Shown: positions 33,824 to 43,072 of the stretch, piece after piece
How positions within the stretch are numbered: the stretch's first letter is position 1
How the letters are laid out: the number at the start of each line of letters is the position of its first letter
NCBI GenBank assembly: GCA_022799355.1
Contig: JAAWOG010000025.1
Coordinates: 1-45,287 of the forward strand
Source: Lachnospiraceae bacterium
GTDB taxonomy: Bacteria > Bacillota > Clostridia > Lachnospirales > Lachnospiraceae
Direction of reading: 5' to 3'
DNA: 45,287 bases
The notes under the pieces: model-generated
What the model saw: only the letters and a program-made list of their open reading frames with translations
Told to the model about the DNA's origin: nothing
Database searches by the model: none
Made by a program: the position numbers and the translations under genes

Positions 33824-35311
33824 ATGCTGGATCCTAAGTATGTGCCGTTGTTTATCGGCGGCTTCCTCGCCTACATTGGGATTATGATTCTGGTAGGCGT
33901 GTTATCAACCAGAGGAAAAACAAGTGGTTCTAACTTCCTGACAGGCGGTGCCAACCTCGGTTTCTTCCTTATCTTCTGTACTGTAGGCGCAACAATGATC
34001 GGTACAGGTTCTTCCATGGGCGCTATTGCCAACGGCTATAACGGCGGCTGGGCAGGCGCTATCTACGGTCTGGGTGCTTCCACAGGTATCCTTTCCATGC
34101 TTCTGTTTGTTAAGATTCGTGACAAAAAGTTTCTGACCATGTCAGAGGAAGCGCAGTATTATTACGGCGGTAAAAAGATCATCCGTCAGGTAATGGGCTT
34201 TATGATGTTCGTGGTTGAGATCATCTGGCTTGGTAACCATATGAACGGCGGTTCCAAGTATCTGGCTTACATCACGGGGATGGATGATGTCATCTGTAAG
34301 ATTATCACGGTGCTTGCATTTGCGGTTTACGTATTTATCGGCGGTTACCTGGCAGTGGTTGTAACGGATGCGGTTCAGTTCTGTGTTATCGTTGCGGGTT
34401 TCGCACTGATCGCGGTGAAAGCTATTCCGGCGGCAGCAGGATACGCAAATATCGCGGCTACCTTTGAGGCGGCAGGAAAACCCGGCGCCATGGGATTCTA
34501 CGGACTGGCTCAGTACGGTCTTATGCCGGCAATCGCGCTGGTTCTCTCCACCTACATGGGCGTTATCGGTACACCGACACACCGTACCCGTATCTATACA
34601 TCCGCCAACGAAGGCACGGCCCGCAAGGCATTCCTTTCTTCCGGTATTATGCTGTTCTTCTGGAGTTTTGTAACGGCTATTATCGGTATGAGCGCTTTTA
34701 CCATCGCTACGGCGCAGGGTGTTACGCTGGATTCCGCTGACTATGCGTTCTCCTTTATGGCGACTCACGTTCTTGGCCCCGTATTTGGCCTGGTGCTGAT
34801 GATTGCCGGCCTGTCCGCTACGATGTCCTCCGGTGACTCCGATGCGATCTCCGGTATTACGATCCTTCTGACGGACGTATACCCGAGCGTAACAGGCAAG
34901 ACCATCAAAGAGGAAGATTATCCGAAGTACTCCAGAATCGCTCTTGTTGTGACTCTGGGTGTGGCTTTCCTGATCACTCTGTTTGTAAATGATGTCATTA
35001 CCTATATCCAGAAGGTAGTAGGTTCCCTCCTTCCCGGCCTCGCAATCTGCATGTTTATGGGACGTTTCTGGAAACGTGCGACCTGGCAGGGCGGTATGGC
35101 ATGTATCTTATCCGGTACGGGTTTTGGTATTCTCTATCTGCTCATACCCGCGATCAGCGGCTGGGTAGACACCACACTTGGGGGGGCAGCAGTACCCGCT
35201 ACTATCATTTCCCTGATATTCGGCGTGATTGTAAGCCTTGTTACGCCGGAAGATAAGACACCGGATGAAGCGCGTGTGAAAGCGGTATTTGATGCACGTG
35301 CCGGTAAATAA
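33824..35311 (+). CDS. Sodium:solute symporter (SSS family)
   Basis: A 495-residue membrane protein with about 13 hydrophobic segments, of the SSS (PanF/SGLT-like) family. Visible family features are the N-terminal half with FLTGGANLGFFLIFCTVGATMIGTGSSMG and the conserved GLSATMSSGDSDAISGITILLTDVY segment that holds a Na+ site. GAGGAGGG precedes the start. As first gene of the sugar-acid run it is the probable uptake system for the pathway substrate, a carboxylate such as an aldonate or N-acetyl-amino-aldonate. Codon use here is richer in GGT/CGT/TCC than in its neighbours, which suggests high expression. Confidence 0.9.
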   Translation: MLDPKYVPLFIGGFLAYIGIMILVGVLSTRGKTSGSNFLTGGANLGFFLIFCTVGATMIGTGSSMGAIANGYNGGWAGAIYGLGASTGILSMLLFVKIRDKKFLTMSEEAQYYYGGKKIIRQVMGFMMFVVEIIWLGNHMNGGSKYLAYITGMDDVICKIITVLAFAVYVFIGGYLAVVVTDAVQFCVIVAGFALIAVKAIPAAAGYANIAATFEAAGKPGAMGFYGLAQYGLMPAIALVLSTYMGVIGTPTHRTRIYTSANEGTARKAFLSSGIMLFFWSFVTAIIGMSAFTIATAQGVTLDSADYAFSFMATHVLGPVFGLVLMIAGLSATMSSGDSDAISGITILLTDVYPSVTGKTIKEEDYPKYSRIALVVTLGVAFLITLFVNDVITYIQKVVGSLLPGLAICMFMGRFWKRATWQGGMACILSGTGFGILYLLIPAISGWVDTTLGGAAVPATIISLIFGVIVSLVTPEDKTPDEARVKAVFDARAGK

Positions 35312-35360
35312 GGGTTCAGTGACGGACTGAAAACAAATCGTACATAAAATAACCATGTAT

Positions 35361-35391
35361 AACGGGGGTGGAGGCTTTCTTCACTCCCGTT
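35361..35391 (+). terminator. Intercistronic hairpin after the transporter gene
   Basis: AACGGGGGTG pairs with CACTCCCGTT (one G-U) and is followed by TTG only. It may act as a partial terminator or mRNA stabiliser, so that the transporter is made in excess over the enzymes. Confidence 0.5.
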
Positions 35392-35423
35392 TTGACGGAA
35401 AAAGAAGAAAAAGAGGAAAAGCC

Positions 35424-37031
35424 ATGAGCACAGTATTATTAAAAAACGGAATTGTTTATGACGGCCTGGGGAATCCGGGTGTTCCCGGGGATGTTCTGAT
35501 CAGGGATGACAGAATCGAAAAAGTCGGCAATCTGGGTGATGCGGAAGCCGACAGAGTGATCGATGCGGCGGGCAGGGTGATCTGTCCCGGTTTTGTGGAT
35601 ATTCACAGGCATTGTGACGCGAAGCCCTTAAATGATCCGCTTTTCGGAAAGCGGGAACTGGCCCAGGGGATCACGACTACGGTGGTGGGAAACTGCGGGA
35701 TCAGCCTGACGCCCTGCCCGGATACGGATGCGGGTGCAAGGGAGATGTATGATTTTGACGAGGCGGTGCTGGGACCGATGGAGCTGGGGCTGCCGAGAAC
35801 CTATGGAGATTATCTGGAGGCATTGGAAAAAACGCCGCTGGCAGTTAATTTTGCGTCGATGATCGGTACGGGCGCGGTAAAGATTACGGTGAAGGCGTTT
35901 GCGGATACGCCTTATACCAGAGAGGAACTGGATGCGGCAAGGGCATTGATCGAGGATGCCATGAAGCGGGGGGCTGTGGGCGTATCCCTTGGGATAATGT
36001 ATCTGCCAGAATGCTATTCGAGCACCGATGAATTTGCTTATATTCTGGAGCCGGTGGGAGAATACGGACGTGTGATCACCACCCATATCAGAGGCGAAGG
36101 CGACAGTATGGTGGAGAGCGTGCAGGAAGTGATCGAGATCGCGAAGAAGGCGGGCTGCGCGCTGGAAATCAGCCATTTTAAGAGCTGCGGCGTAAATAAC
36201 TGGCGCAAGGATATCCATGAAGCCATCGCTCTGATTGAAAAGGCAAGAGAAGAGGGACAGGATGTGACCTGTGATTTTTATCCCTACGAGGGCGGAAGCA
36301 CGGCGCTGACGACGATGCTGCCTCCGGTGTTTGTGGCGGGTGATATGACAAAGGCGTTAGAGCGCCTTGGAACGGCGGAGGGCGTGGAAGAGTTCCGGGT
36401 AAGCAGCAGAAAGCCCTATGATGACTGGGACAATTTCTGCGTGACTTTGGGATGGGATCGTATTATAATCAGTGGTGTGACAAAAGATAAATACCGTCCC
36501 ATGCTGGGGATGACGGTGACGGATGCGGCGAAGAAATTCGGCTACCCTGATCCGGAGGCGCTGGCGGCGGAACTGATGCATGAGGAGAGCGGCAAGACAG
36601 CCATTATCAACATGAGCATGTGTCAGGAGGACATCGACACGGTGGCGAAGCTTCCTTATTCTAATATTATCTCCGACGCGATCTATGCGGCGACGGATAC
36701 GCCCCATCCGCGGATGTACGGCGCATTCCCTAAGGTGCTTCGGGAGTATGTGGGCGAGCGGCACCTTTATACGCTGGAGGAGGCGATCCACAAGATGACG
36801 GGGCTCCCTGCAAAGCGGATGAAGCTGGCGGGAAGAGGCGTGCTGCAGGAGGGCAATTATGCGGATATCCTGGTGTTTGATCCGCAGAAATTTACGGACC
36901 ACGCCACGTTCCAGAATCCTGCACAGATGGCAGACGGGCTGGATTATCTGTTTTTAAACGGAAAGCTGACGATCGAGCAGGATGAGTGGGTGGAAAATGC
37001 CCACAACGGAGTGTTGCTGCTTGCAAAGTAG
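35424..37031 (+). CDS. N-acyl-D-amino-acid deacylase family amidohydrolase
   Basis: A 535-residue amidohydrolase of the D-aminoacylase branch, which cleaves N-acyl groups from D-amino acids using zinc. It has GFVDIHRHCDAKPL (the HxH metal pair), VVGNCGISLTPC (the Cys ligand typical of D-aminoacylase), GVSLGIMYLPECYSS (Lys/Tyr-equivalent region), ITTHIRGEGDSMVES and EISHFKSCGVNNW (later His ligands), and a C-terminal MTGLPAKRMKLAGRG. Start 35424 follows AAGAGGA. In this operon the fitting substrate is an N-acetyl-2-amino-aldonate such as N-acetyl-D-glucosaminate, whose C2 has D configuration. Family is sure, substrate inferred. Confidence 0.88.
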   Translation: MSTVLLKNGIVYDGLGNPGVPGDVLIRDDRIEKVGNLGDAEADRVIDAAGRVICPGFVDIHRHCDAKPLNDPLFGKRELAQGITTTVVGNCGISLTPCPDTDAGAREMYDFDEAVLGPMELGLPRTYGDYLEALEKTPLAVNFASMIGTGAVKITVKAFADTPYTREELDAARALIEDAMKRGAVGVSLGIMYLPECYSSTDEFAYILEPVGEYGRVITTHIRGEGDSMVESVQEVIEIAKKAGCALEISHFKSCGVNNWRKDIHEAIALIEKAREEGQDVTCDFYPYEGGSTALTTMLPPVFVAGDMTKALERLGTAEGVEEFRVSSRKPYDDWDNFCVTLGWDRIIISGVTKDKYRPMLGMTVTDAAKKFGYPDPEALAAELMHEESGKTAIINMSMCQEDIDTVAKLPYSNIISDAIYAATDTPHPRMYGAFPKVLREYVGERHLYTLEEAIHKMTGLPAKRMKLAGRGVLQEGNYADILVFDPQKFTDHATFQNPAQMADGLDYLFLNGKLTIEQDEWVENAHNGVLLLAK

Positions 37032-37104
37032 GGAAAACCGGTATGTCACAGGCTGGCGGAGTTAACATGGTACGGAAGTTTGAACAGAAAAGGGAGAAAA
37101 GGTC

Positions 37105-38241
37105 ATGGCAGAAGCAAGGACGTTAGATGAGATTAAGCTGGATTATGCCTATAAGTTCGGAGCAGGGCGTTATGTTCAGCAAAAGGAGGCGCTGGAGCTG
37201 GCAGCGGAGGAAATCCGCAGGCTCGGGAAGAAGCCCTTTATTATTGCGGGACCGCGCGCCTGGGAGGCGACGGAAGGCAGGATGGAGAAGGCGCTGAAAG
37301 AGGCGGGCATGGCGTATGAGCTGTCCCTTTATCCGGGGCAGAATACCTACGAAAAGGCGAAAGAACATGCGGCGAAGGCGATAGAGTCGGGCTGTGATGT
37401 GATCATCGGCGTAGGCGGCGGACGGATCATGGATCAGGCAAAGGCGGCGGCTTATTATGGCGGCGTGGAGCTTTCCCTGCCGAGCGGACATATGCCTGTG
37501 GTGCAGGTGCCTACCAGCATTGCGACCTGTGCGGCTTTTGCGCCGCTCTCCGTGATGTATACCGAAGAAGGCGCTTCCCTTGGAAGCCTGCGCCATCATT
37601 TTGAAGTGGACGCCATACTTGTGGACATGGATGTGATCGCAAAGGAGCCGGCAAGATACGTGGCAAGCGGGATTCTGGACGGCATGTCAAAGATGGTGGA
37701 GATGCAGAACGGGCACGACCATATCGATATCGAAGAGTTTGACGTGGGGCTTGTGACGGCGTTTACACTGGCAAAATATACGATGGAGACCTACAAAAGC
37801 CGCGGTATACAGGCGGTGCGGGATGTGGCGGAGAAGAAACTGACCAAGGCGGTGGAGGATATCGCGTATCTGAATATCGCCGTGGCGGGTATTATCAGCG
37901 GCTGCAGCAAGGGATTCGGACAGACGGCGCTGGGGCATGAATGTTATGAGCTGATCCGCACACACTTTACACAGGAGGCGAAGGACTTTATCCACGGGGA
38001 GATCGTTGCCGTGGGACAGTGCATGCAGCTTTCCTTCAACGGCCAGGAGGATCAGATTCCGGCGCTCAGGGAGATGATGAAAACCTTCAACATGCCGCTG
38101 ACCTTGCAGGATATCGGCATTGAGCCGACGGAGGAAAATGTGGAGAAGCTCTATCGGGATCTGTACCACAGTCCCTTTGTAAAAGATTGTCCGGAGGAGG
38201 CGGAGCGCCTGCGGAAAGCCATGAAATGGCTGTGCATATAA
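37105..38241 (+). CDS. Iron-containing/glycerol-dehydrogenase-like oxidoreductase
   Basis: A 378-residue enzyme of the glycerol dehydrogenase side of the iron-type alcohol dehydrogenases. The NAD loop is VIIGVGGGRIMDQAKAAAYY. The block VQVPTSIATCAAFAPLSVMY follows, and metal ligands lie in GILDGMSKM (Asp), TALGHECYE (His) and DFIHGEIVAVGQ (His). It could oxidise a sugar or polyol to the aldonate level or reduce a keto group in the pathway. The start follows AAAGGGAG. Substrate not predictable; no other dehydrogenase is encoded in this run. Confidence 0.85.
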   Translation: MAEARTLDEIKLDYAYKFGAGRYVQQKEALELAAEEIRRLGKKPFIIAGPRAWEATEGRMEKALKEAGMAYELSLYPGQNTYEKAKEHAAKAIESGCDVIIGVGGGRIMDQAKAAAYYGGVELSLPSGHMPVVQVPTSIATCAAFAPLSVMYTEEGASLGSLRHHFEVDAILVDMDVIAKEPARYVASGILDGMSKMVEMQNGHDHIDIEEFDVGLVTAFTLAKYTMETYKSRGIQAVRDVAEKKLTKAVEDIAYLNIAVAGIISGCSKGFGQTALGHECYELIRTHFTQEAKDFIHGEIVAVGQCMQLSFNGQEDQIPALREMMKTFNMPLTLQDIGIEPTEENVEKLYRDLYHSPFVKDCPEEAERLRKAMKWLCI

Positions 38242-38283
38242 AATAAAAAACAAAATAAAAAACGGAAACAGGAGGACGAAACA

Positions 38284-38745
38284 ATGGATGTATATGCTAA
38301 ATTAAAGGAAATGGGAATCACACTGCCGGAGCCCCCGGCAAAGGGCGGGATCTATACGCCTGTTATGGAGTTCGGTGACAAATTGCTCTACTGCAGCGGC
38401 TGCGGTCCGGCTATCGGCAGCGAAAATGTGATCGGTAAGGTCGGAAAAGATCTGACGGTAGAAGAGGGACAGAAGGCGGCTTATAACTGTATGCTGAATC
38501 TGCTGGCGAATCTGGATGCGAAACTGGGCGACTTAAATAAGATCAAACGGTTTGTGAAGGTGCTGGGATTTGTGCACAGCGCGGATGATTTTACACAGCA
38601 GCCTCAGGTGATCAACGGCGGCTCCCAGCTTATTCTGGATCTGTTTGGAGAGGAAAAGGGACTTCCCGCACGGACAGCTATCGGAACGAACGCAACACCG
38701 GGCGGTATCGCAGTGGAGATCGAGGTGCTGGTGGAATATGAATGA
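38284..38745 (+). CDS. ridA: RidA family protein (reactive enamine/imine deaminase)
   Basis: A 153-residue RidA/YjgF/UK114 trimer-forming protein of the longer clade (YjgH/AtuR-like domain, beginning MDVYAKLKEMGITLPEPP). C-terminal ARTAIGTNATPGGIAVEIEVLVEYE holds the Arg and Glu positions used for imine hydrolysis. RidA speeds hydrolysis of the enamine/imine released by PLP-dependent dehydratases. The next gene encodes just such an enzyme and overlaps this one by 8 nt, so the pair likely performs elimination of ammonia in two steps. Confidence 0.9.
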   Translation: MDVYAKLKEMGITLPEPPAKGGIYTPVMEFGDKLLYCSGCGPAIGSENVIGKVGKDLTVEEGQKAAYNCMLNLLANLDAKLGDLNKIKRFVKVLGFVHSADDFTQQPQVINGGSQLILDLFGEEKGLPARTAIGTNATPGGIAVEIEVLVEYE

Positions 38746-39853
38746 GCATGTATATACTTTTGAGGGGCAGGAGAATATAATATCTCCGCAGCTTGTATAT
38801 TATAAGGATATCATTGCAGATAATATTCTGAAGATGACGGAACTGGCCGGGGGCACGGAGCGTCTCTGGCCTCACGTAAAGACACACAAGATGATAGAAG
38901 TTGTGAAAATGATGATGGCACAGGGGATCGATAAGTTCAAATGCGCCACCATTGCCGAGGCTGAGATGTGTGCCGATGCCGGAGCGGGTAAAGTGACGCT
39001 GGCGTATCCTCTTGTGGGACCGAATATCGTGCGTTTTCTGCAGTTGACGGGAGCTTATCCGAATACGGAATTTTTTGCGATCTCCGACTGCACGGAGCAG
39101 GTGGAGCTGATCGGAAAGACGGCCCTTGAGAGGAAGAAGGTGGTAAACCTTTTGATGGATGTGGATACCGGACAGCACAGAACCGGGGTTTCGATGGACA
39201 AAGTGGAGGAGTTTTATCGGATATGGGCATCCGTTCCCGGGATTGTAATGCGGGGAATGCACTGCTATGACGGACATCGGCATGAGAGCGATTATGAAGT
39301 CCGAAACCGTGAGGTGACGGCGGTGGATACCAGGATTGCCGGGATCAAGGAGAATATACTGGCATCGGGGCTTGACTGCGGCATTTTGATCATGGGCGGG
39401 ACACCCTCTTTTCCCTGCCATCAGAAATTAAATGAGGAGTACTTGAGCCCGGGGACCTGTATCATTCAGGATGCCGGCTACAGGGAAGCCTATCCGGATC
39501 TCGATTTTGTGCCCGGAGCCGCAATGTTGACCAGGGTGGTCAGCGTTCAGGGCAACAATACGTTTACGCTGGATATGGGAACCAAAGCGGTGGCTACGGA
39601 TCCTTCCCCGGAGAGGGCGGTTATCGTAGGGATGGAGTACGCAAAGACCGTGCTGCAGAATGAGGAGCACTGGGTAGTGGAAGTGCCGAAGGAACATGCG
39701 GCAGATATTCCCAGGGTGGGAGATGTTCTGTTTGCGATCCCGGTCCATGTATGCCCGACCAGTGCGTTGTACCCGGAGGTGCCTGTGATATCGAAGGGGA
39801 AACTTGTCGGCTGGTGGCAGGTAACCGCAAGAAACAGAAAGATTACGATATAA
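38738..39853 (+). CDS. PLP-dependent D-serine dehydratase/D-threonine aldolase-like enzyme; proposed 2-amino-aldonate ammonia-lyase
   Basis: A 371-residue fold-type III (alanine racemase N-terminal) PLP enzyme. The PLP lysine lies in LWPHVKTHKMIEV, followed by KFKCATIAEAEMCADAGA. The C-terminal IPVHVCPTSALYP has the His and Cys that bind zinc in eukaryotic-type D-serine dehydratase. The start inside the ridA gene is set by the ATGAATGA overlap. The family acts on D-beta-hydroxy-alpha-amino acids, and D-glucosaminate is chemically one of these. With deacylase, RidA, KDG kinase and KDPG aldolase in one operon, ammonia elimination from a 2-amino-aldonate to 2-keto-3-deoxyhexonate is the best reading. 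Confidence 0.82.
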   Translation: MNEHVYTFEGQENIISPQLVYYKDIIADNILKMTELAGGTERLWPHVKTHKMIEVVKMMMAQGIDKFKCATIAEAEMCADAGAGKVTLAYPLVGPNIVRFLQLTGAYPNTEFFAISDCTEQVELIGKTALERKKVVNLLMDVDTGQHRTGVSMDKVEEFYRIWASVPGIVMRGMHCYDGHRHESDYEVRNREVTAVDTRIAGIKENILASGLDCGILIMGGTPSFPCHQKLNEEYLSPGTCIIQDAGYREAYPDLDFVPGAAMLTRVVSVQGNNTFTLDMGTKAVATDPSPERAVIVGMEYAKTVLQNEEHWVVEVPKEHAADIPRVGDVLFAIPVHVCPTSALYPEVPVISKGKLVGWWQVTARNRKITI

Positions 39854-39871
39854 AGTTGGGGTGAAGATAAT

Positions 39872-40576
39872 TTGAGCGGAGCAGCAACATTGACAGAGCA
39901 GGTGCTGGATAAGATGGTGGATTACATCAAGGAGAACAACCTGCAGCCGGGAGACCGTCTTGGGACCGAGATGGAGATGGCGAAACGCATGGGCGTAAGC
40001 CGGGGGACGGTGCGCGAGGCAATCAAAATACTGGTATTCAGAAATATGCTGGAGGTGCGTCAGGGTTCCGGAACCTATGTCTCTGACGGCAAAACCCCTC
40101 TCGCGGGAGATCCGCTGGGACTTGAACTGATTCCGGATCAGTTCAAGCTGACCTGGGATCTGCATGAGATGCGGATGCTGCTGGAGCCGGAGATTGCCTA
40201 CAGGGCTGCCACCAATATTGCGGAGGGACAGCTTGACAGACTCCGGGAGATGTGCGATGAGATGGAGCGTCTTTCGGAACAGCGGAAAGAGAGAATGCCT
40301 CTGGATGTGGAATTTCATATTTGTCTGGCGGAGAGCAGCGGCAATCTTGTTGTGCCAAAGCTGATACCGGTGCTGCGCCAGGGAGTGGAGCTGTTCATCA
40401 AATACACCCACAGGGAAGCTACGCCGGAATCCGTGGCAAAGCACCGTGATATTCTGGAAGCGTTAGAAGCCCGTGATCCTCAGTGGGCGAAGGATATGAT
40501 GCTGATGCATCTGACGTACAATTCCCAGGAGATCAGGAGGGAAGCGGTCAGAAGAGGGGTTATGTACGATTTGTGA
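39872..40576 (+). CDS. GntR-family regulator, FadR (FCD) subfamily
   Basis: A 234-residue repressor-type regulator. The N-terminal winged helix (about residues 8-75, with LGTEMEMAKRMGVSRGTVREAIKIL and VRQGSGTYV) is followed by an all-helical FCD ligand domain. That domain contains the metal/ligand His pattern (FHICLAESSGN, HRDILEALEARD). It starts with TTG behind GGGGTG. FCD-type GntR proteins sense sugar acids and other carboxylates, DgoR being one. It is encoded inside the operon, and the GACAA/TTGTC operators at 33530-33540 and 33681-33706 are its likely sites. Confidence 0.9.
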   Translation: MSGAATLTEQVLDKMVDYIKENNLQPGDRLGTEMEMAKRMGVSRGTVREAIKILVFRNMLEVRQGSGTYVSDGKTPLAGDPLGLELIPDQFKLTWDLHEMRMLLEPEIAYRAATNIAEGQLDRLREMCDEMERLSEQRKERMPLDVEFHICLAESSGNLVVPKLIPVLRQGVELFIKYTHREATPESVAKHRDILEALEARDPQWAKDMMLMHLTYNSQEIRREAVRRGVMYDL

Positions 40577-40662
40577 GACGGATGATAAGATGGCAGTAAA
40601 AAGATAAGATGATTGTGGAATGAGAAGGAAACATATAATAAGGTATTGGCAGGAGGAAGAGT

Positions 40663-42447
40663 ATGTATAAGAGTCAGGAGATCAGGAAGATTGCACCTGA
40701 GATGGATCCTCTGAGGATGGGGATGGGATGGAAGGTGGAAGATCTGGAAAAGCCGCAGATTATTGTGGAGAGTACTTACGGTAATTCCCATCCGGGTTCG
40801 GGACATCTTGACACCTTTGTGGAGGAGGCAGTAAAGGGTATAGACGATAACGGCGGGAAGGCGGCGCGTTATTTTGCTACGGATATGTGCGACGGAATGG
40901 CGCAGGGACACGACGGCATTAACTATTCCCTGGCGCACCGGGACGCGATCGTCAATCTGGTGGAGGCGCAGATCGGGGCAACCACATTTGACGGCGGTGT
41001 TTTTGTGGCAAGCTGCGATAAGGCTATGCCGGCCATGCTGATGAGCATCGGGCGCAACAAAGAGATGAGCGCCATTGTGGTGACCGGCGGCGTGATGGAG
41101 GCGACGGTGGTAACGCCGGAGTATGTGGAAAATGATCCGGCATGTAAGATCAACGAACTTTTGACGCTGGAACAGATCGGCAAATTCAGCGCCCAGTATG
41201 AGCGGGGAGAGATTCCGGAAGAACAGCTTACATATTATAAGCAGCATGCCTGCCCGAGCTGCGGCGCCTGCTCCTTTATGGGCACCGCGTCCACAATGCA
41301 GATTATGGCGGAGGCACTGGGGCTGATGCTGCCGGGTACGGCGCTGATGCCGGCTACCGCGCCGGAGCTGAAAGATGCGGCTTACAGGGCAGGAAAACAG
41401 TTGATGACACTGGTGGAAAAGGGAATCAGGGCAGGTGATATCGTGACCATGAAGAGTTTTGAGAACGCGATCATGGTCCATGCGGCAATTTCCGGTTCCA
41501 CAAACGCGGTGATGCATATTCCGGCGATCGCCCATGAGTTTGGGTTTGAGATCGATGCGGACACTTTTGACAGGCTGCACAGAGGAGCTCATTATCTGCT
41601 CAACATCCGTCCGGCGGGAGACTGGCCGGCGCAGTATTTTTATTATGCGGGCGGTGTGCCGAGGGTGATGGAAGAGATTAAGGATGTGCTGCATCTGGAT
41701 GTGATGACCGTGACGGGTAAGACGCTGGGCGAAAATCTGGAGGATATGAAACGAAATGGTTTCTATGAGCACTGTGATGCGATCCTGAAAGAGAAGAGTA
41801 AAGTGATCGGCAAGGAGATAAAGAGTACGGATATCATCAGAGACTTTGACCATGCGCTGGGAATGGACGGCAGCATCGCGATTCTGCGCGGCAATCTGGC
41901 GCCTGAAGGGGCGGTGATCAAGCACACGGCGTGTCCGAAGGTAATGTTCCGGGCGAAACTGAACGCAAAGCCCTTTGACAGCGAGGAGGAGGCTATCGAT
42001 GCCGTGCTGAAGAAAAAGATCAAACCCGGCGATGCGATCTTTATCCGCTATGAGGGACCAAGAGGTACGGGTATGCCGGAGATGTTCTACACCGGCGAGG
42101 CGATCTGTTCCGATCCGGAACTTGCGGCAAGCGTGGCGCTGATCACGGACGGACGGTTTTCCGGTGCGTCCAGAGGTCCGGTTGTGGGACATGTATCTCC
42201 CGAGGCGGCTGCAGGCGGTCCCATTGCGCTGGTGGAAGAGGGCGATGTGATTGAGCTGGATGTGGAGGCGAGAAAGCTGGCGATCATCGGCATAAAAGGG
42301 CAGGAGATGTCCGAGGAGGAAGTTGCGGCAGTACTGGATCAGAGAAAGAAAAACTGGAAGGGCTTTACCTCCAAGTACGACAAAGGGCTTCTGAGACTGT
42401 ATGCACAGCATGCGGTGAGCGCGATGAAAGGGGCTTATATGGATTAA
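40663..42447 (+). CDS. IlvD/Edd family dehydratase (probable sugar-acid dehydratase)
   Basis: A 594-residue dehydratase of the dihydroxy-acid/6-phosphogluconate dehydratase family, with Fe-S ligand regions DMCDGMAQGHDG, SCDKAMPAML and CPSCGACSFMGTASTMQ. The ending GRFSGASRGPVVGHVSPEAA is typical, and the catalytic Ser region is in that block. The long length and setting fit an aldonate dehydratase (xylonate/gluconate/arabinonate type) rather than the valine-isoleucine enzyme, because no ilv genes are near. AGGAGG precedes the ATG. It would give a 2-keto-3-deoxy acid for the kinase and aldolase encoded downstream. Exact substrate unknown. Confidence 0.88.
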   Translation: MYKSQEIRKIAPEMDPLRMGMGWKVEDLEKPQIIVESTYGNSHPGSGHLDTFVEEAVKGIDDNGGKAARYFATDMCDGMAQGHDGINYSLAHRDAIVNLVEAQIGATTFDGGVFVASCDKAMPAMLMSIGRNKEMSAIVVTGGVMEATVVTPEYVENDPACKINELLTLEQIGKFSAQYERGEIPEEQLTYYKQHACPSCGACSFMGTASTMQIMAEALGLMLPGTALMPATAPELKDAAYRAGKQLMTLVEKGIRAGDIVTMKSFENAIMVHAAISGSTNAVMHIPAIAHEFGFEIDADTFDRLHRGAHYLLNIRPAGDWPAQYFYYAGGVPRVMEEIKDVLHLDVMTVTGKTLGENLEDMKRNGFYEHCDAILKEKSKVIGKEIKSTDIIRDFDHALGMDGSIAILRGNLAPEGAVIKHTACPKVMFRAKLNAKPFDSEEEAIDAVLKKKIKPGDAIFIRYEGPRGTGMPEMFYTGEAICSDPELAASVALITDGRFSGASRGPVVGHVSPEAAAGGPIALVEEGDVIELDVEARKLAIIGIKGQEMSEEEVAAVLDQRKKNWKGFTSKYDKGLLRLYAQHAVSAMKGAYMD

Positions 42448-42484
42448 AGGTGAAAAACCGAAACTTGCGGTACAGGAGGGTTGC

Positions 42485-43024
42485 ATGGAGGCGGAAAGTT
42501 ACGGCGTTGGTGACTATCAGAAGATGGACATAGCTGAGAAGATTGACTTTTTATGTAAGGTACACAGGGAGGAGATCTCGCTGTGGGACGATGACGGAAA
42601 CGATAATGAGATCTATAACGATTATTTTGCCGTGCAGAATGAATTGCTGGAACATTCGGAAATATTGGGCTGTGAGGATGTCCTGCATATTATGAGGATA
42701 TTTGACGATGACTGTTTTGAAATAACATGGCAGTTTCATCTCGCAACAATGATATTCAGAAATTGCCTGCATTATGGGAAAAGCAGGATCGTGTTTTATC
42801 TGCAGCATTTGGAGGAAGTTCCCTTAAACGGGAGATTTCACGGCTGGCATTTTCCGGTGCAATGGCTTATGGGCGAAGATTCTTTTTCCGCGCTCAAAGA
42901 AGCGGCGGGAGAACAGGAGCCCAAAGTGCAAAAACTGGTGTCGGAAATATTGGATGACATCGATATATACCAGTCGGAAAAAGAGGAATTGAAAGCGGTC
43001 TTAGGATGCGGCGGACAGGGATAA
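42485..43024 (+). CDS. Unrecognised acidic protein in the sugar-acid operon
   Basis: A 179-residue acidic protein with a good AGGAGGG site before its ATG. It reads as an all-helical, Trp- and Asp-rich protein (SLWDDDGNDNEIYNDYF, FEITWQFHLATMIFRNCLHY, GWHFPVQWLMGEDSF). I do not recognise the family. The style resembles some immunity-type or DUF proteins found next to toxins, but no toxin gene is present. It sits between the dehydratase and aldolase genes, 38 and 48 nt away, so it is probably cotranscribed with them. Confidence 0.65.
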   Translation: MEAESYGVGDYQKMDIAEKIDFLCKVHREEISLWDDDGNDNEIYNDYFAVQNELLEHSEILGCEDVLHIMRIFDDDCFEITWQFHLATMIFRNCLHYGKSRIVFYLQHLEEVPLNGRFHGWHFPVQWLMGEDSFSALKEAAGEQEPKVQKLVSEILDDIDIYQSEKEELKAVLGCGGQG

Positions 43025-43072
43025 TATTTGACGGAATAATAAAAATACGGAAAAAATAAAAGGAGTTAAGCT

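Noticed and set aside
39428-40444. Minus-strand open frame opposite the PLP enzyme and GntR genes
   Set aside because: Low-complexity shadow; both plus-strand genes are well supported.
40480-42486. Long open frame on the minus strand opposite the IlvD/Edd dehydratase (over 660 codons)
   Set aside because: Its codon pattern and composition (His-, Arg-, Leu-rich, no domain) are those of an antisense shadow of a high-GC-third-position gene; the plus-strand gene has full family motifs and a strong ribosome binding site.
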